From Microvirga sp. VF16 (GTDB lineage Bacteria; Pseudomonadota; Alphaproteobacteria; Rhizobiales; Beijerinckiaceae), in NCBI RefSeq assembly GCF_016864375.1, contig NZ_CP069356.1, forward strand, positions 434,001-498,000: DNA of 64,000 nt, read 5' to 3'. Below are positions 7,945-17,425 of this stretch, one piece after another (the first letter of the stretch is position 1; each line of letters starts with the position of its first letter). The notes beneath the pieces are model-generated. The model worked only from the letters and a program-made list of their open reading frames with translations. It had not been told where the DNA came from and did not search any database. Made by a program: the position numbers and the translations under genes.

Positions 7945-8669
7945 GGTTTGCCTCCAGTGATTGCGGTGAGCAGGCCGCGGGCCTGCGGGCTGCCGGCGGT
8001 CAACCGGGTGAGCCCCTCGACACCACCAGCCGCATAGGCTGCTGCGGCGCGCAGGAGCTCGGACAGGGCTTGGGGGGCTCCTGCATCGAAATGGGCATAG
8101 GCTCCGCCGCTCAGGCGGGCGATCTCCCGAAAGGCGCGGGCCGCATCAGGGTCATGTCCCTCATGGAACATGAAGGCCTTGATCCCGAGGAGACCGAGTT
8201 CGCCGGCGACAGCACAGAGATCGTCGATCGGTTCCTCCATGGCATCACCAACGTAGACAAGCACCTTCAACGGGGTCTGGCTCGCCTCTGTCCGGACGTG
8301 ACGGAACACCCGACCGATCTGGGTTTGGCCACCCCGGCAACCGATCTTGGTCATGAGATCGGTCAGCGCCCGCGGATCGGCGACCCAGCGGGACGCGCGG
8401 CACTCACCGAACCCTCGGAAGTAGACAAGTTGCACCGAGAGGCCACCGGCCTCGCTGGTTGCGGCAAACATCTCGCCCTGGACGCGGCAGGCGAGATCCC
8501 AGGTCGGCTGCCGGCTCATGGTGGCATCGAGGGCGAACACGAGCCGCGCCCGGGGCGCATTGCCGGCCAGTGGTCCAAGGCGTTTGGCCTCCGTTAGGAA
8601 GGAGTCGATCATCGAAGCCGGACTGCCGCCAGCGGTAGGTGGTCGTGTGAGATCCTTCTTATCAGCCAT
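7941..8669 (-). CDS. von Willebrand A domain protein
   Basis: A 242-residue cytoplasmic protein. After an N-terminal helix (SMIDSFLTEAKRLGPLAG) comes a VWA fold: RARLVFALDATMSRQPTWDL carries the first metal-site motif DxTxS, GGQTQIGRVFRHV the second Thr, and KVLVYVGDAMEEP the third acidic site. The C-terminus (GGAYAHFDAGAPQALSELLR) matches the usual end of bacterial VWA proteins that pair with J-domain or AAA proteins. Start chosen at 8669 because an AGGGAGA motif precedes that ATG. It overlaps the DnaJ gene, so the two products probably act together on a shared Hsp70 client; that is inference. Confidence 0.85.
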   Translation of the reverse strand: MADKKDLTRPPTAGGSPASMIDSFLTEAKRLGPLAGNAPRARLVFALDATMSRQPTWDLACRVQGEMFAATSEAGGLSVQLVYFRGFGECRASRWVADPRALTDLMTKIGCRGGQTQIGRVFRHVRTEASQTPLKVLVYVGDAMEEPIDDLCAVAGELGLLGIKAFMFHEGHDPDAARAFREIARLSGGAYAHFDAGAPQALSELLRAAAAYAAGGVEGLTRLTAGSPQARGLLTAITGGKP

Positions 8670-8973
8670 TGCGTCTCCCTCTCCAGGAATGTGGGTCTTG
8701 AGGGAGTGCCTGTAAATCCGGAGGACATACACTTCGCTTAGTATATCCTTCTTGCGCGACCCGCCAGGATGGAAACAGTGAGCAGGAAGTCTGATCGTCG
8801 CATCGACATTACGAGCGCTGATATCGGGCAATATGTAAAACCAGATCCCTAACGAAATGAAGCACCAGCGCCCTTGCGCCTACGGTTGACAGGACGGGAT
8901 GAAGCCACAGGAATGGCAGAGCTCTCGCCGGGCGGAGGTCCGAGGGTTGCCAGTGAATGAACGAAAGTTGCCC

Positions 8974-10017
8974 CTAAGTGGACGATCGACCCGCTTTCGA
9001 CCGAGCAAAGGTGGGCACCTGGAAGCGTCGGCGGTAGGCGCTAGGCGTCATTCCGGTCACGCGCTTGAACAGGCGACGGAAGAAGGCAGGGTCCTCATAC
9101 CCGACCCTCCAGCTGATCTCGTCGGCAGGCTCATCTGTGCGCTCGAGCCGGCGCTTGGCGTCTTCGATCCTCAGGCGCTGGACATAGTCGATCGGCGTGA
9201 AGCCGGTTGCTTCTGTAAAGCGCCGCTTGAATGTCCGCTCGGGGAGGACCGAGCGCCGAACCATTTCTTCGACGGGACCTGCGATCGAGAAATGGGTTGA
9301 AAGCCAGGCCTGCGCCTCGGCGATGGCCGCATCGCCATGATCCCGGCGGCCCTGGAAGACGATGTAGGGCGCGAGCCCGTCGTGGTGCCATTGCAGAGCG
9401 AAGTAGCGGGCCACGGTCTGTGCCGCGGTGGCCCCCACATGCCGGGCGATCAGATAGAGCACGAGATCATGCCAGGTCATCGAGGCTCCGGAGGTGATGT
9501 ACTCCTCGCGCTCTCCCGAGACCACCAGTACCCGCTCAGGGCTCAAAGGCACATCAGGAAACACCTTTGAGAATGCCTCGGCGTAGCCCCAGTGCACTGT
9601 CGCCGCTCGACCGTTGAAGAGCCCGGTCTCGGCGAGCAGGAATATACCGGAGCAGGCCGAGCAGAGCAGGGCACCCTCGGTATGCATGCGCCGGGCCCAA
9701 TCGACAATCTCGGGGTAACGGCCGGGCGTCCATCCGTCGTGCCCGAGCAGGACCGACGGAACAATGATGATATCGGTCGCCGCGACCTCCAAGACGGAGC
9801 GGTGCGCCTGCACAGGGACGCCGCTCGCCAGCGCCACGTTGCCCCGCTCGATAGCGACGATCTCGACAGTAAACGGCGGCGATTCAGGAATTGAGGGCTC
9901 CAGGCGGCCGAGCATGCGGAACGAGCCCAGAACATCGTAGATCCCGGTCAGGGTTGAGATGACCGCATCGGGGATAGCAACAAGGCTGATGTGCAGCGGG
10001 CGCGCCATTTCCGGCAT
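8974..10017 (-). CDS. GlxA-type AraC-family regulator with DJ-1/PfpI domain
   Basis: A 347-residue transcription regulator. Residues about 5-190 form a DJ-1/PfpI amidase-like domain (HISLVAIPDAVISTLTGIYD; the nucleophile-elbow equivalent ALLCSACSGIFLLAE) and residues about 215-330 carry the double helix-turn-helix of AraC proteins (VRRSVLPERTFKRRFTEATG; FTPIDYVQRLRIEDAKRRLE; WRVGYEDPAFFRRLFKRVTG). GlxA/ArgR-like proteins sense small metabolites and usually activate adjacent genes. The start at 10017 is supported by AGGAG eight bases upstream; longer starts at 10035 and 10083 are possible. It is divergent from the methyltransferase at 10144, its likeliest target. Confidence 0.88.
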   Translation of the reverse strand: MPEMARPLHISLVAIPDAVISTLTGIYDVLGSFRMLGRLEPSIPESPPFTVEIVAIERGNVALASGVPVQAHRSVLEVAATDIIIVPSVLLGHDGWTPGRYPEIVDWARRMHTEGALLCSACSGIFLLAETGLFNGRAATVHWGYAEAFSKVFPDVPLSPERVLVVSGEREEYITSGASMTWHDLVLYLIARHVGATAAQTVARYFALQWHHDGLAPYIVFQGRRDHGDAAIAEAQAWLSTHFSIAGPVEEMVRRSVLPERTFKRRFTEATGFTPIDYVQRLRIEDAKRRLERTDEPADEISWRVGYEDPAFFRRLFKRVTGMTPSAYRRRFQVPTFARSKAGRSST

Positions 10018-10143
10018 CGACGGGTCTCCTGGCATAAATGGACCGATCCTGGCCAGTCTCGCACTCCCGGCCTCAGCAGCCAATCGGCATCCTGACCTGG
10101 AATTGGGCGCAATGAGCGCGGAAGCGCAAGGATGGAGTGAACG

Positions 10144-11202
10144 ATGACGATCAATCAGCAGAAGCTCGATACACTGGTCGGAAGTCTCCTCGGAGAGCTT
10201 TCGGCCGGCTACGGCGGCGTCATGGTCAGCCTCGGCGACAAGCTGGGTCTCTACCGTGCGATGGCCGGCGGTGGTCCGCTGAGTTCACATGAAATCGCCC
10301 GGCGCAGCCGCTGTAGCGAACGCTATGTCCGGGAGTGGCTCAACTCCCAAGTGGCCGGAGGATACGTCGCCTACCATCCGGCTTCAGCGACCTATGAACT
10401 TACGCCGGAGCAGGCCGCCGTCCTGGCTGACGACACGAGCCCGGTGTTCCTGCCGCATGCCTGGCAGGTGGTTGCCTCCATGTGGGCCGACGAGGCAAAG
10501 ACACTCAATGCTTTCAAGTCGGGAGAGGGCGTGAGCTGGGGCGAGCATAGCGACCGCCTCTTCTGCGGCGTCGCCGCATTCTACCGCAACTACTACAGCG
10601 CGAGCCTTGTCCAGGAGTGGCTGCCGACCCTCTCGGGTGTCACGGACAAACTCGAAAAGGGGGCCAAGGTCGCTGACATCGGCTGCGGGCACGGTCACTC
10701 GACGGTGCTGATGGCCAAGGCCTATCCCGAGAGCAGCTTCTGGGGTTTCGACGTCCATGAGGGGTCGATTGAGATCGCCCGAAGGGTAGCCCAAGAGGCG
10801 GGGGTGGAGGAGCGGGTCAGCTTCGAGGTCGCAAACGCCGACGAATATGTCGGCCGCGACTACGACCTCATCTGCTTCTTTGACTGCCTGCACGATATGG
10901 GCCGGCCGGTCGATGCGATGCACCATGCAAGGACCGCGATGGCCAGGGATGGCGCGATCATGCTGATCGAGCCGTATGCCGGTAACCGGGTCGAAGACAA
11001 CATCAGCCCGATCGGCCGGCTATACTATGCGGCCTCGACGACCTTGTGCTGCGCTCATGCAATCTCGGAGAAGGGAACGCATGTTCTCGGCGCCCAAGCA
11101 GGACCGAGCAGGCTCGAAGCCGTGCTGAAGTCGGCCGGGTTCGAAACCATTCGCCAAGCCACCCGGACTCCGTTCAACCTGATCATCGAGGCCCGCCTAT
11201 AA
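10144..11202 (+). CDS. Class I SAM-dependent methyltransferase with winged-helix N-terminus
   Basis: A 352-residue enzyme. The N-terminal ~110 residues are a winged-helix dimerisation region (LGDKLGLYRAMAGGGPLSSH, EIARRSRCSERYVREWLNSQ) found in the Rv2258c/O-methyltransferase-like group. The Rossmann methyltransferase core follows, with SAM motif VADIGCGHGHSTVLMAKAYP at about 178, acidic ribose-binding residue in FWGFDVHEG, motif FFDCLHDMGRP and the post-I strand MLIEPYAG. The GlxA-type regulator is transcribed divergently from a shared 126-bp region. Methyl acceptor is unknown. Confidence 0.9.
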   Translation: MTINQQKLDTLVGSLLGELSAGYGGVMVSLGDKLGLYRAMAGGGPLSSHEIARRSRCSERYVREWLNSQVAGGYVAYHPASATYELTPEQAAVLADDTSPVFLPHAWQVVASMWADEAKTLNAFKSGEGVSWGEHSDRLFCGVAAFYRNYYSASLVQEWLPTLSGVTDKLEKGAKVADIGCGHGHSTVLMAKAYPESSFWGFDVHEGSIEIARRVAQEAGVEERVSFEVANADEYVGRDYDLICFFDCLHDMGRPVDAMHHARTAMARDGAIMLIEPYAGNRVEDNISPIGRLYYAASTTLCCAHAISEKGTHVLGAQAGPSRLEAVLKSAGFETIRQATRTPFNLIIEARL

Positions 11203-11267
11203 TCCGCTCGCTGGAAGTTGAGAAGCATTGCTCGCAGTCCTTTTTATCGATGAGGCAGGAGAGTCCT

Positions 11268-11516
11268 ATGGTCCATGTTGATGATATCTGCGCCGGGCCG
11301 ATTGGCGGTCTCTACCTGCCTCCCATGGCCTGGGACCTGCTGCGGCGAGAGAAAATCCAGACCATTGACCAACTCATGGCCAATGTTCACCGGCTCGAGC
11401 GGTTCGACGACGTCGAGCCCAGGATGGCGCAAGTGATCCGGCAAGCGATCGCCTGTACCGCACTGTCGGTAGCGTGGACGTCAGGCGAAGTGCTGCTGAG
11501 CCCGTGGTGCGCGTGA
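11268..11516 (+). CDS. Small helix-hairpin-helix protein
   Basis: An 82-residue protein with GGAG before the ATG at 11268. The middle (PPMAWDLLRREKIQTIDQLM, then ANVHRLERFDDVEPRMAQVI) resembles the helix-hairpin-helix fold of the RNA polymerase alpha C-terminal domain, seen in free-standing small proteins of Hyphomicrobiales. DNA binding is plausible but not shown. It ends three bases from the read-through end of the convergent membrane protein. Confidence 0.6.
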   Translation: MVHVDDICAGPIGGLYLPPMAWDLLRREKIQTIDQLMANVHRLERFDDVEPRMAQVIRQAIACTALSVAWTSGEVLLSPWCA

Positions 11517-11518
11517 AT

Positions 11519-13192
11519 TCAAGGGGTTGCATGGAGCAGGCTGGATACGATGAGAGCATAAGAACATGTGGGGTAACAGTGGCGGCCGTAATCCTGGTGC
11601 CTCTCGTACTGCCGTCGGACCGGCTTCATCGCAGCTTCCCGGAAGAGCTCCTCGCACGGGCTGCGTACAGCGCCTTGCACTTCCCGGAACGGATGGCCGA
11701 TTTCATCACGAACACTAGTCATCCAGGAACGAGCGGTTTCGATCGTCCGTGTAGATGTCGTGCGGCTGGCTGTCTGAACGGCCCGCGAGATAGAGCACAG
11801 TCGCAACGCTGCCGGTCCGGGTCTCAGGCAGGATCTGACGGGAAACGAAGGGAAACACGCTACGGATCGTGGCATCGATGCACGGCTGAACCTGTCGGCG
11901 AAGCTTGGAGAGGTGATGATGTTCATGATGACCTGACCGTCCGGCGCCACCGCCTGCCGGACGGCGGCAAATGCCTCGCGGGTGATCAGGTCTGGCGGCA
12001 GGCTGATCCGGTTCGTGAAGGCGTCCAGCACCACAACATCATAGGTCTCGGTATTGCGGCGCAGAAAGGCGCGGGCGGATTCCGGCACGAATGTCTTGTT
12101 TGGCGACAGAGGTTGGCGCAGGAAATACTCCTCGCTCACCTGACGCAGGGCAGGGTCGATGTCGACATAGGTGTAGGCGTGGAAGCGATCTTCCAAGCCG
12201 ATGGTGAACCCTCCGGCCCCAATCACCAGAATGCGCCGGGGCCGATCCGTCTCGAGTCGCCTGAGGATCTCCTTTTCGATGAACTTCAAGTAAGCAAAGC
12301 GATGCTCGGGATGGGCCGCGAACTTGGAGGACGGGCTGTTGTTGTTGACCAGGAGACGGCTGTCCTCGGCCGGGTTAGTGACGATCCGCACCTCGCTGTA
12401 GAGATTATTGCTGACGATGCCATAGGCTTTGACCACCGCGGGGCTGTCGATGGCCATGATGTAGAGCCCAAGCGCGCTGGCTGTGAGAGCCAGCCTGTTG
12501 TGGCCCGCCATCCGCCAGCCAATGAGGGTGGCGAGCAACACCAGAAGCCCGAGGGTCAGTGCCACCGTGATGTGGACGTCGAAGAAGGTCATGAACACGA
12601 GGGTTGAGACCACGGAGCCCAGGAACGAGCCAAGAGTCGACAGGAACAGCATCAGTCCGGTGGAGCGGGGCAGGCTGACGCCGGTGGAGCAATAGGCGAT
12701 CAGCGGGATGGTCTGGCCCAGAAGGTAGACTGGGTAGACCAAGAACAAGCAGGCATGAATGGCAGTCTGGACCAGGCGATGGGTGAGCCCAAGGCTGTCG
12801 AGGATCGCGAAGAATGCGGCCAGAAAGGGATGGGACAGTCCGAAGCTGAGGACGAGGGCGGCAATCAGCAGGCTGCGGGTGAGCTGACGGCGCACCCCTG
12901 GCTCATCGCCGGGAACAAGACTGGCCCGGCCGCCCGCCTCATACCCGAAAGCAAGAGGGAGCAGAACCGCGGCAATCACGATGGCAACGGTGTCGGTCGC
13001 ATTGCCCACGTACGGGGTAAGCTGACGGATGGTGAGGAGCTCCACCGCGAGAACGGCATAGCCCTCAATGGCAATCGCACTGAGCAATAGCGGGGAAGAG
13101 AACATGAGCAGCCACATGCCTTTGATCTGAGAGAGCAACACCAAGATGTGCGATAGCGTATCGGCCTTCAATCGATGATCCGATGCCCGCAA
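11519..13192 (-). CDS. Spermidine-synthase-like membrane protein, C-terminus frameshifted
   Basis: A fused membrane/methyltransferase-fold protein. The N-terminal ~250 residues carry about seven transmembrane helices (for example LLMFSSPLLLSAIAIEGYAV, YLLGQTIPLIAYCSTGVSL). The second half is a spermidine-synthase-type Rossmann domain (ILVIGAGGFTIGLEDRF; AYTYVDIDPALRQVSEEYFL; YDVVVLDAFTNRISLPP). After IITSPSFADRFSR (about 11880-11886) the frame slips: the expected tail, IDATIRSVFPFVSRQILPE then VATVLYLAGRSDSQPHD, is in another frame and ends at a TAG at 11715, while the annotated frame runs into a low-meaning tail to 11519. Start is uncertain; ATGs at 13117 or 13105, nearer the first helix, are alternatives. 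Confidence 0.75.
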   Translation of the reverse strand: MRASDHRLKADTLSHILVLLSQIKGMWLLMFSSPLLLSAIAIEGYAVLAVELLTIRQLTPYVGNATDTVAIVIAAVLLPLAFGYEAGGRASLVPGDEPGVRRQLTRSLLIAALVLSFGLSHPFLAAFFAILDSLGLTHRLVQTAIHACLFLVYPVYLLGQTIPLIAYCSTGVSLPRSTGLMLFLSTLGSFLGSVVSTLVFMTFFDVHITVALTLGLLVLLATLIGWRMAGHNRLALTASALGLYIMAIDSPAVVKAYGIVSNNLYSEVRIVTNPAEDSRLLVNNNSPSSKFAAHPEHRFAYLKFIEKEILRRLETDRPRRILVIGAGGFTIGLEDRFHAYTYVDIDPALRQVSEEYFLRQPLSPNKTFVPESARAFLRRNTETYDVVVLDAFTNRISLPPDLITREAFAAVRQAVAPDGQVIMNIITSPSFADRFSRASMPRSVACFPSFPVRSCLRPGPAALRLCSISRAVQTASRTTSTRTIETARSWMTSVRDEIGHPFREVQGAVRSPCEELFREAAMKPVRRQYERHQDYGRHCYPTCSYALIVSSLLHATP

Positions 13193-13234
13193 AATGCGCT
13201 CGCAACTTTTCGCATCTCCCCGCCGCCAGACGGC

Positions 13235-14099
13235 TCAGTGACTAGCGAGCTCATTCAATGCATCGGTCAGCGCATCCGTGATCTGCTTCAGTACCTGCTC
13301 ACTGATGTTAGCCACTATATCGCAAGCTTTGTGATAGCAGGGATCGACTGGCTGTCCGGCGCTCCCGCCGAACTGCTGAGCTTGTGCCTTGTTCTTGACC
13401 CCGCCAGCTCCTGTAAACAGGCTAATCGCCGGGATCCCCTTGGTAGCAAAGGAAGCATCGTCCGAGCCGAACCCTCGGGAGCGTCTGGTCCGCTCCTCCA
13501 CGGGGAGGCGATGCTGTGCAAAGGCATGGTTGAGGGACGCGGCGATTCTCGCCACAAGCCCGGATGAATTCTCTGAGGTGTACTGGATGAAGCGGGCGAA
13601 ATTCGGTGACCCGACCATGTCCAGGTTGATGTAAAGCCCAATGCGCCGGCGCTCCTCCTCAGGAATGGTACTCAGGTGGTGCCGGGACCCGAGAAGACCG
13701 CGCTCCTCTGCACCCCAGAAGGCAAACCGGATGGGGATGCCTGTTGCAGGCTCTCCAACCAGCCGCAGAGCAGCTTCCAAGACCGCCGCCGAGCCGCTGG
13801 CGTTATCGTTCATGCCCGGTCCTTCCGACACACTGTCGAGGTGAGCCCCTACGACGACAAAGCTGCCGCTCATTGTATCTTGTTCGGCAATCACATTGTG
13901 TGTCAGGCGGATCCCGTTCTCCGCCTCGATCTTCAAATGAACTTCAGTGCCATTCGCTTTCTGAGCCGCCGCTGCAAGTCTGAGGCCGACCTCCGTCGGT
14001 ACCCCGAGTACCGGGATTCTGGCAACCGCTGCCAATGATCCAGCAAAGATCCCTGTCTGTCCTTCGGTGCCTTGGTTCATGATGATCACACCAGCCGCA
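13235..14099 (-). pseudogene. M28 family metallopeptidase, N-terminus cut off by IS21
   Basis: The C-terminal ~285 residues of an aminopeptidase of family M28 (Vibrio leucyl / aminopeptidase-Y type). All metal-site motifs remain: VVGAHLDSVSEG (His, Asp), GPGMNDNASG (bridging Asp), FWGAEERGLLGS (catalytic Glu and Zn Glu), LYINLDMVGS (Asp) and PCYHKACD (His). The upstream coding sequence stops at 14100, where the IS21-family end begins; what remains starts within AAGVIIMNQGTEGQTG, part of the protease-associated domain normally inserted before the catalytic region. The signal peptide and half the PA domain are missing, so export and activity are doubtful. A product could start at the GTG at 14089. 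Confidence 0.85.
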
Positions 14100-14205
14100 T
14101 GCAGATTCCGATTTCATTCGGCCAGGGATTCCGAGATGAAGCCGGCCGCGATTCCGATCAATCTCCGGCCACCATTCCGATCATTGTCCGGCCAGGGGCT
14201 GAGAC
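14100..14205. repeat. Left terminal repeats of the IS21 element
   Basis: Four tandemly spaced, imperfect copies of ATTCCGA followed by 5-8 bases and TCGGCC or CCGGCC, at roughly 23-28 base spacing. These match the reverse complement of the cluster at 19949-20017 and are the expected transposase-binding array of an IS21-family end. Confidence 0.8.
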
Positions 14206-14276
14206 AGCGTCGAAGGGTGTTCCCAGGGTCCGCCGATCAGGCATGAAGGCTCCTTTGTTACGAACAAGGAGCGGCC

Positions 14277-15044
14277 ATGCCGGCAAAGAGAAGGCTGACC
14301 ATGAGAGCTATACGTCACATCCTGCGCCTGCACGCCAGCGGCGAGAGCGACCGGTCGATCGGACGACCCGTCGGAGCCGCCCGCTCCACTGTCCAAGACA
14401 CCCTGAAGCGGGCCAAGGCTGCCGGACTGACCTGGCCCTTGCCCGCAGATCTCACCGACACCCTCCTCGAGCAGCGCCTGTTCGCCAGGAGCGGCGTCAA
14501 GACCGGCCTGCGCCGGCGCCCGGAGCCGGACTGGGCTGCTCTCGCCAGGGAGATGAAGCGCCCGGGCGTCACGATGACTATCCGGCACGAGGAGCACAGG
14601 GCGGCCTGCCCTGAGGGCTACGGCTACTCGCGCTTCTGCGACCTGATGCGCGAGTTCGAGCGCCGCCTGTCGCCGACCATGCGTCAGAACCACGTCGCCG
14701 GCGGCAAGGTGTTCGTCGACTACTCGGGCAAGAAGCTGCCCATCGTCGATCCTGCCACCGGCGAGGTGCGCCATGCCGAGATCTTCGTGGCGGTGCTCGG
14801 CGCCTCCAACTTCACCTATGCCGAGGCGACCTGGACCCAGACCCTGCCGGATTGGATCGAGGCCCATGTGCGGATGTTCCGCTTCTTTGGCGGCGCGCCA
14901 AGGATCGTCGTGCCGGACAACCTCAAGAGCGGCGTACACAAGGCTTCCTTCTACGATCCCGAGCTCAATCGCAGCTACGGCAAGCTCGCGGCCCATTACG
15001 ACGTCGGCATCCTACCCACCCGCAGCCGCAAGCCTCGGGACAAG
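14277..15044 (+). pseudogene. istA: IS21 transposase IstA, 5' part
   Basis: The first ~256 residues of an IstA transposase, from an ATG with AGGAG upstream. It has an N-terminal helix-turn-helix (MRAIRHILRLHASGESDRSI, then ARSTVQDTLKRAKAAGL) and the start of the DDE integrase core (GGKVFVDYSGKKLPIVDP, first Asp; GGAPRIVVPDNLKSGVHKAS, second Asp). The frame is broken after SRKPRDK at 15044 by the serine-recombinase element and runs only 16 more foreign codons to 15092. The matching 3' part is at 18371-19138. Inactive as it stands unless the insert excises. Confidence 0.9.
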
Positions 15045-15053
15045 GAGCAGGCA

Positions 15054-17138
15054 TCACGATGCACCTTGTTGGAGTGGTTGAGCGACAATTAATCTGGGCG
15101 GACGACCACCATATCGGCTGCCGGCACCTTTTTCGAGTCTGACGTTGCCCGGCGGTTCGTACAAGTATCGATGGTTGGTGGCGTATCGATGGCGCTTGAG
15201 AATGCCCTTCCGCCCGAGTTGGTGAACGGTCGAGACGCACACGCCGAGCTGCTGGGCTACTTCTTCGCCGGTGATCATGCCGCTCTCCCGCAGCCGTTCG
15301 TACCGGCTCTTCAAGCCATAGGTGCGGCGCACCAGCATGACCTTCTTCAGCGTGAAGGGTTCGCCGCGCCAGTTGCGATGCCCGAGTTCATTGAGACGGG
15401 CGGCGATCTGCCGGTCGTTGGCGATCTCCAGCAGCTCGTTCATCAACGCCACGACCTTTGCCGGCGTCTTGCGTATCACTGACATAGGCCGTGGTCTGGC
15501 CACCGACAGGCTCTGCGTGCGCCCGCCGCGCCAACGGATATGGATGTTGACCTGCTCGTCGACGAGCAGCGTCACGTCATCGATGAGAAGGCCGAGCATG
15601 CGCTTGCGTTCGACGGCACCGGTGCGCTCGTCATTCCAGATGCGCGGGAAATCGGCGGCCAGCGCCCTGATGCGCTCCTGCGCTGGCTCGTCCAGCAGCG
15701 AACAGTCGGCCTCGTTCTGGCGCTCGTGCGTGCGCTGGAGTGCGTCGAGGTCACGCAGCCGTGCGTTCCAGTCGGCTTCCAGCGCGTCGGCGACCAGACG
15801 GTTGTCCGGATCGACCTTCAGGTAGCGCCGGCGGGCCAGTTCAGCTTCATAGCGGGCGCGTTGCAGCTGCGTGCCGCGCAGCGCCGCAGCCTGCTCCACG
15901 CGCTGGGTGATCTCCTGCTGCACGGCGAGCGCGACATCGATCGCCGCCGGCGCCATCGCCTCCAGCAGGAGCGTGCTCACCGCATCATCGACCGGAGCGC
16001 CGCGCACCCATTGGCAGTGCTTGCCGGCGTGTCGCACGACCGCTTCGTTGCAGACATAATACGGGCGCAGCCGCCCCTCGAACGGCTCATAGTGGACCCG
16101 CATGCGTGCACCGCAGCGGCCGCACAGCAGCCGTCCCTGCAACAGACCGCTGCCTTGGCGAGGCATGCGTCCACGCAGGCCAGGTGAAAAGCCGGCGGCG
16201 TTCTGTTCCAGGGCTGTCTGATTGCGCTCGTACTCGGCCCAGGGAATGTAGCCCTCGTGGGCTTCGGGTATAAGCACCTGCCAATCGGATCTCGCCACGC
16301 GCAGCTGCACGGACTTGAGCTTGGCATTGTAGGCTGTGCGCGTGCGCCCATAAGCGAACGCGCCGGCATATCGCGGGTTGTGCAGAATCTGGAGTACGCG
16401 GGAATGGTCGATCTCGCTCCACAGAACGTCGCCCTTGCCGATGCCGCGGCGGATCCGCCGGGGGAAGAGGATCTGCTCACCCCGCAGGCGGCGCACGACA
16501 GCGCAGGCTGAGCCGGTCTCGCGGAAGGTATCGAACAGGAGCCGCACCGTGTCCTGGATCTGCCGGTCGGGATCGAGCACGACCCGCGCGTCAGGGGTGT
16601 AGACCAACCCGATCGGCAACGGCATCTCGAGCTCGCCGCGGCGTGCCTTGTTGAGAATGCCGCCTTGCAGCCGCGACTTCAGGATGTGCAGTTCGGCCTC
16701 GCTCATCGTGCCCTTCAGCCCGAGCAGCATGCGATCGTTGAAATAAGCCGGATCGTAGACGCCGTCCTCGTCCATGATGAGCGTGCGCGACATGGCAGCC
16801 AGCTCAAGGAGACGGTGCCAGTCGGCATTGTTGCGTGCCAGGCGCGACACTTCCAGCCCCAGCACGATCCCTGCATGCCCCATCGCCACTTCGGTCACCA
16901 GGTGCTGGAAGCCGTCGCGGTCCTGCGACTGCGCGCCGGAGAGACCCAGGTCGCTATCGATGACATGGACACGTTCGATGGGCCAGCCTAGCGCCACGGC
17001 GCGATCGCGCAAGGCGTATTGCCGCTTGGTGCTCTCGGTGTTCTCGAACACCTGACGAAGAGAGGACTGACGCACGTAGAGGAACGCATCACGCCGCAGA
17101 TGGTCGGCGCCAACCTTCATGGCAATATCAGTAGACAT
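15054..17138 (-). CDS. Large serine recombinase
   Basis: A 694-residue site-specific recombinase. The N-terminal resolvase domain has RRDAFLYVRQSSLRQVFENT with the nucleophile Ser in YVRQSS, then GLEVSRLARNNADWHRLLEL, a resolvase-typical helix. A recombinase domain (about 190-330) precedes a zinc ribbon (RLLCGRCGARMRVHYEP with CxxC, later YYVCNEAVVRH and KHCQW), a long coiled coil (about 420-510) and a C-terminal helix-turn-helix extension (GEEVAQQLGVCVSTVHQLGR). This is the architecture of recombinases that excise and insert whole elements as circles. Its ATG at 17138 overlaps the end of the upstream frame (ATGTCTACTGA), so translation is coupled. It ends nine bases inside the element border. 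Confidence 0.9.
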   Translation of the reverse strand: MSTDIAMKVGADHLRRDAFLYVRQSSLRQVFENTESTKRQYALRDRAVALGWPIERVHVIDSDLGLSGAQSQDRDGFQHLVTEVAMGHAGIVLGLEVSRLARNNADWHRLLELAAMSRTLIMDEDGVYDPAYFNDRMLLGLKGTMSEAELHILKSRLQGGILNKARRGELEMPLPIGLVYTPDARVVLDPDRQIQDTVRLLFDTFRETGSACAVVRRLRGEQILFPRRIRRGIGKGDVLWSEIDHSRVLQILHNPRYAGAFAYGRTRTAYNAKLKSVQLRVARSDWQVLIPEAHEGYIPWAEYERNQTALEQNAAGFSPGLRGRMPRQGSGLLQGRLLCGRCGARMRVHYEPFEGRLRPYYVCNEAVVRHAGKHCQWVRGAPVDDAVSTLLLEAMAPAAIDVALAVQQEITQRVEQAAALRGTQLQRARYEAELARRRYLKVDPDNRLVADALEADWNARLRDLDALQRTHERQNEADCSLLDEPAQERIRALAADFPRIWNDERTGAVERKRMLGLLIDDVTLLVDEQVNIHIRWRGGRTQSLSVARPRPMSVIRKTPAKVVALMNELLEIANDRQIAARLNELGHRNWRGEPFTLKKVMLVRRTYGLKSRYERLRESGMITGEEVAQQLGVCVSTVHQLGRKGILKRHRYATNHRYLYEPPGNVRLEKGAGSRYGGRPPRLIVAQPLQQGAS

Positions 17139-17425
17139 GATTGCCTCGCGTCTCTGCTGCCAGCACCATGTTGGCGAGCATATGCACGAGCTGGCGATCG
17201 TGCACTGCCGCCGAAGCCGTGGGCGGTGGTTCCGGCCGCCGATGGATCGGCGGGGGAGGCTGAGGAGCCGCGATCAGCACCGCCAGCCCTTGCCAAAAGC
17301 CATGAAAAACGATGGCGCCCATGTCCTTGACGCAGGCCTGACCGCACAAGACGGCGGCGCGCAGCGTCTCATAGCAATCCTTGCAGCCGTGCGGCAGTGT
17401 CGGGATGCGCGCATGGGTCTCACCG
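17128..17425 (-). CDS. Unknown reading frame after the HTH protein, possibly reached by slippage
   Basis: An open frame running from the A9 tract to a TGA that overlaps the recombinase start. It reads KNGETHARIPTLPHGCKDC, then YETLRAAVLCGQACVKDMGA, then IVFHGFWQGLAVLIAAPQPP, with a CxxC, a C-x(3)-C and a hydrophobic stretch, and looks like genuine protein. It has no good start of its own at the 5' end; an internal ATG (MGAIVFHGFWQG) would give about 60 residues. Loss of one A from the A9 run would fuse it to the HTH protein. Function unknown. Either it is expressed by slippage, or the fused ancestral gene has been broken. Confidence 0.45.

Noticed and set aside
11474..12607. 377-codon plus-strand frame
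   Set aside because: Antisense to the spermidine-synthase-like gene; composition is typical of a GC-rich shadow frame.
14100..14205. Short regularly spaced repeats that could suggest a CRISPR array
   Set aside because: Repeats are imperfect, spacers are 5-8 bases, and their mirror image at 20017 marks IS21 ends.
14181..14996. Leftward 271-codon frame inside istA
   Set aside because: Antisense shadow of IstA, which has clear catalytic motifs.
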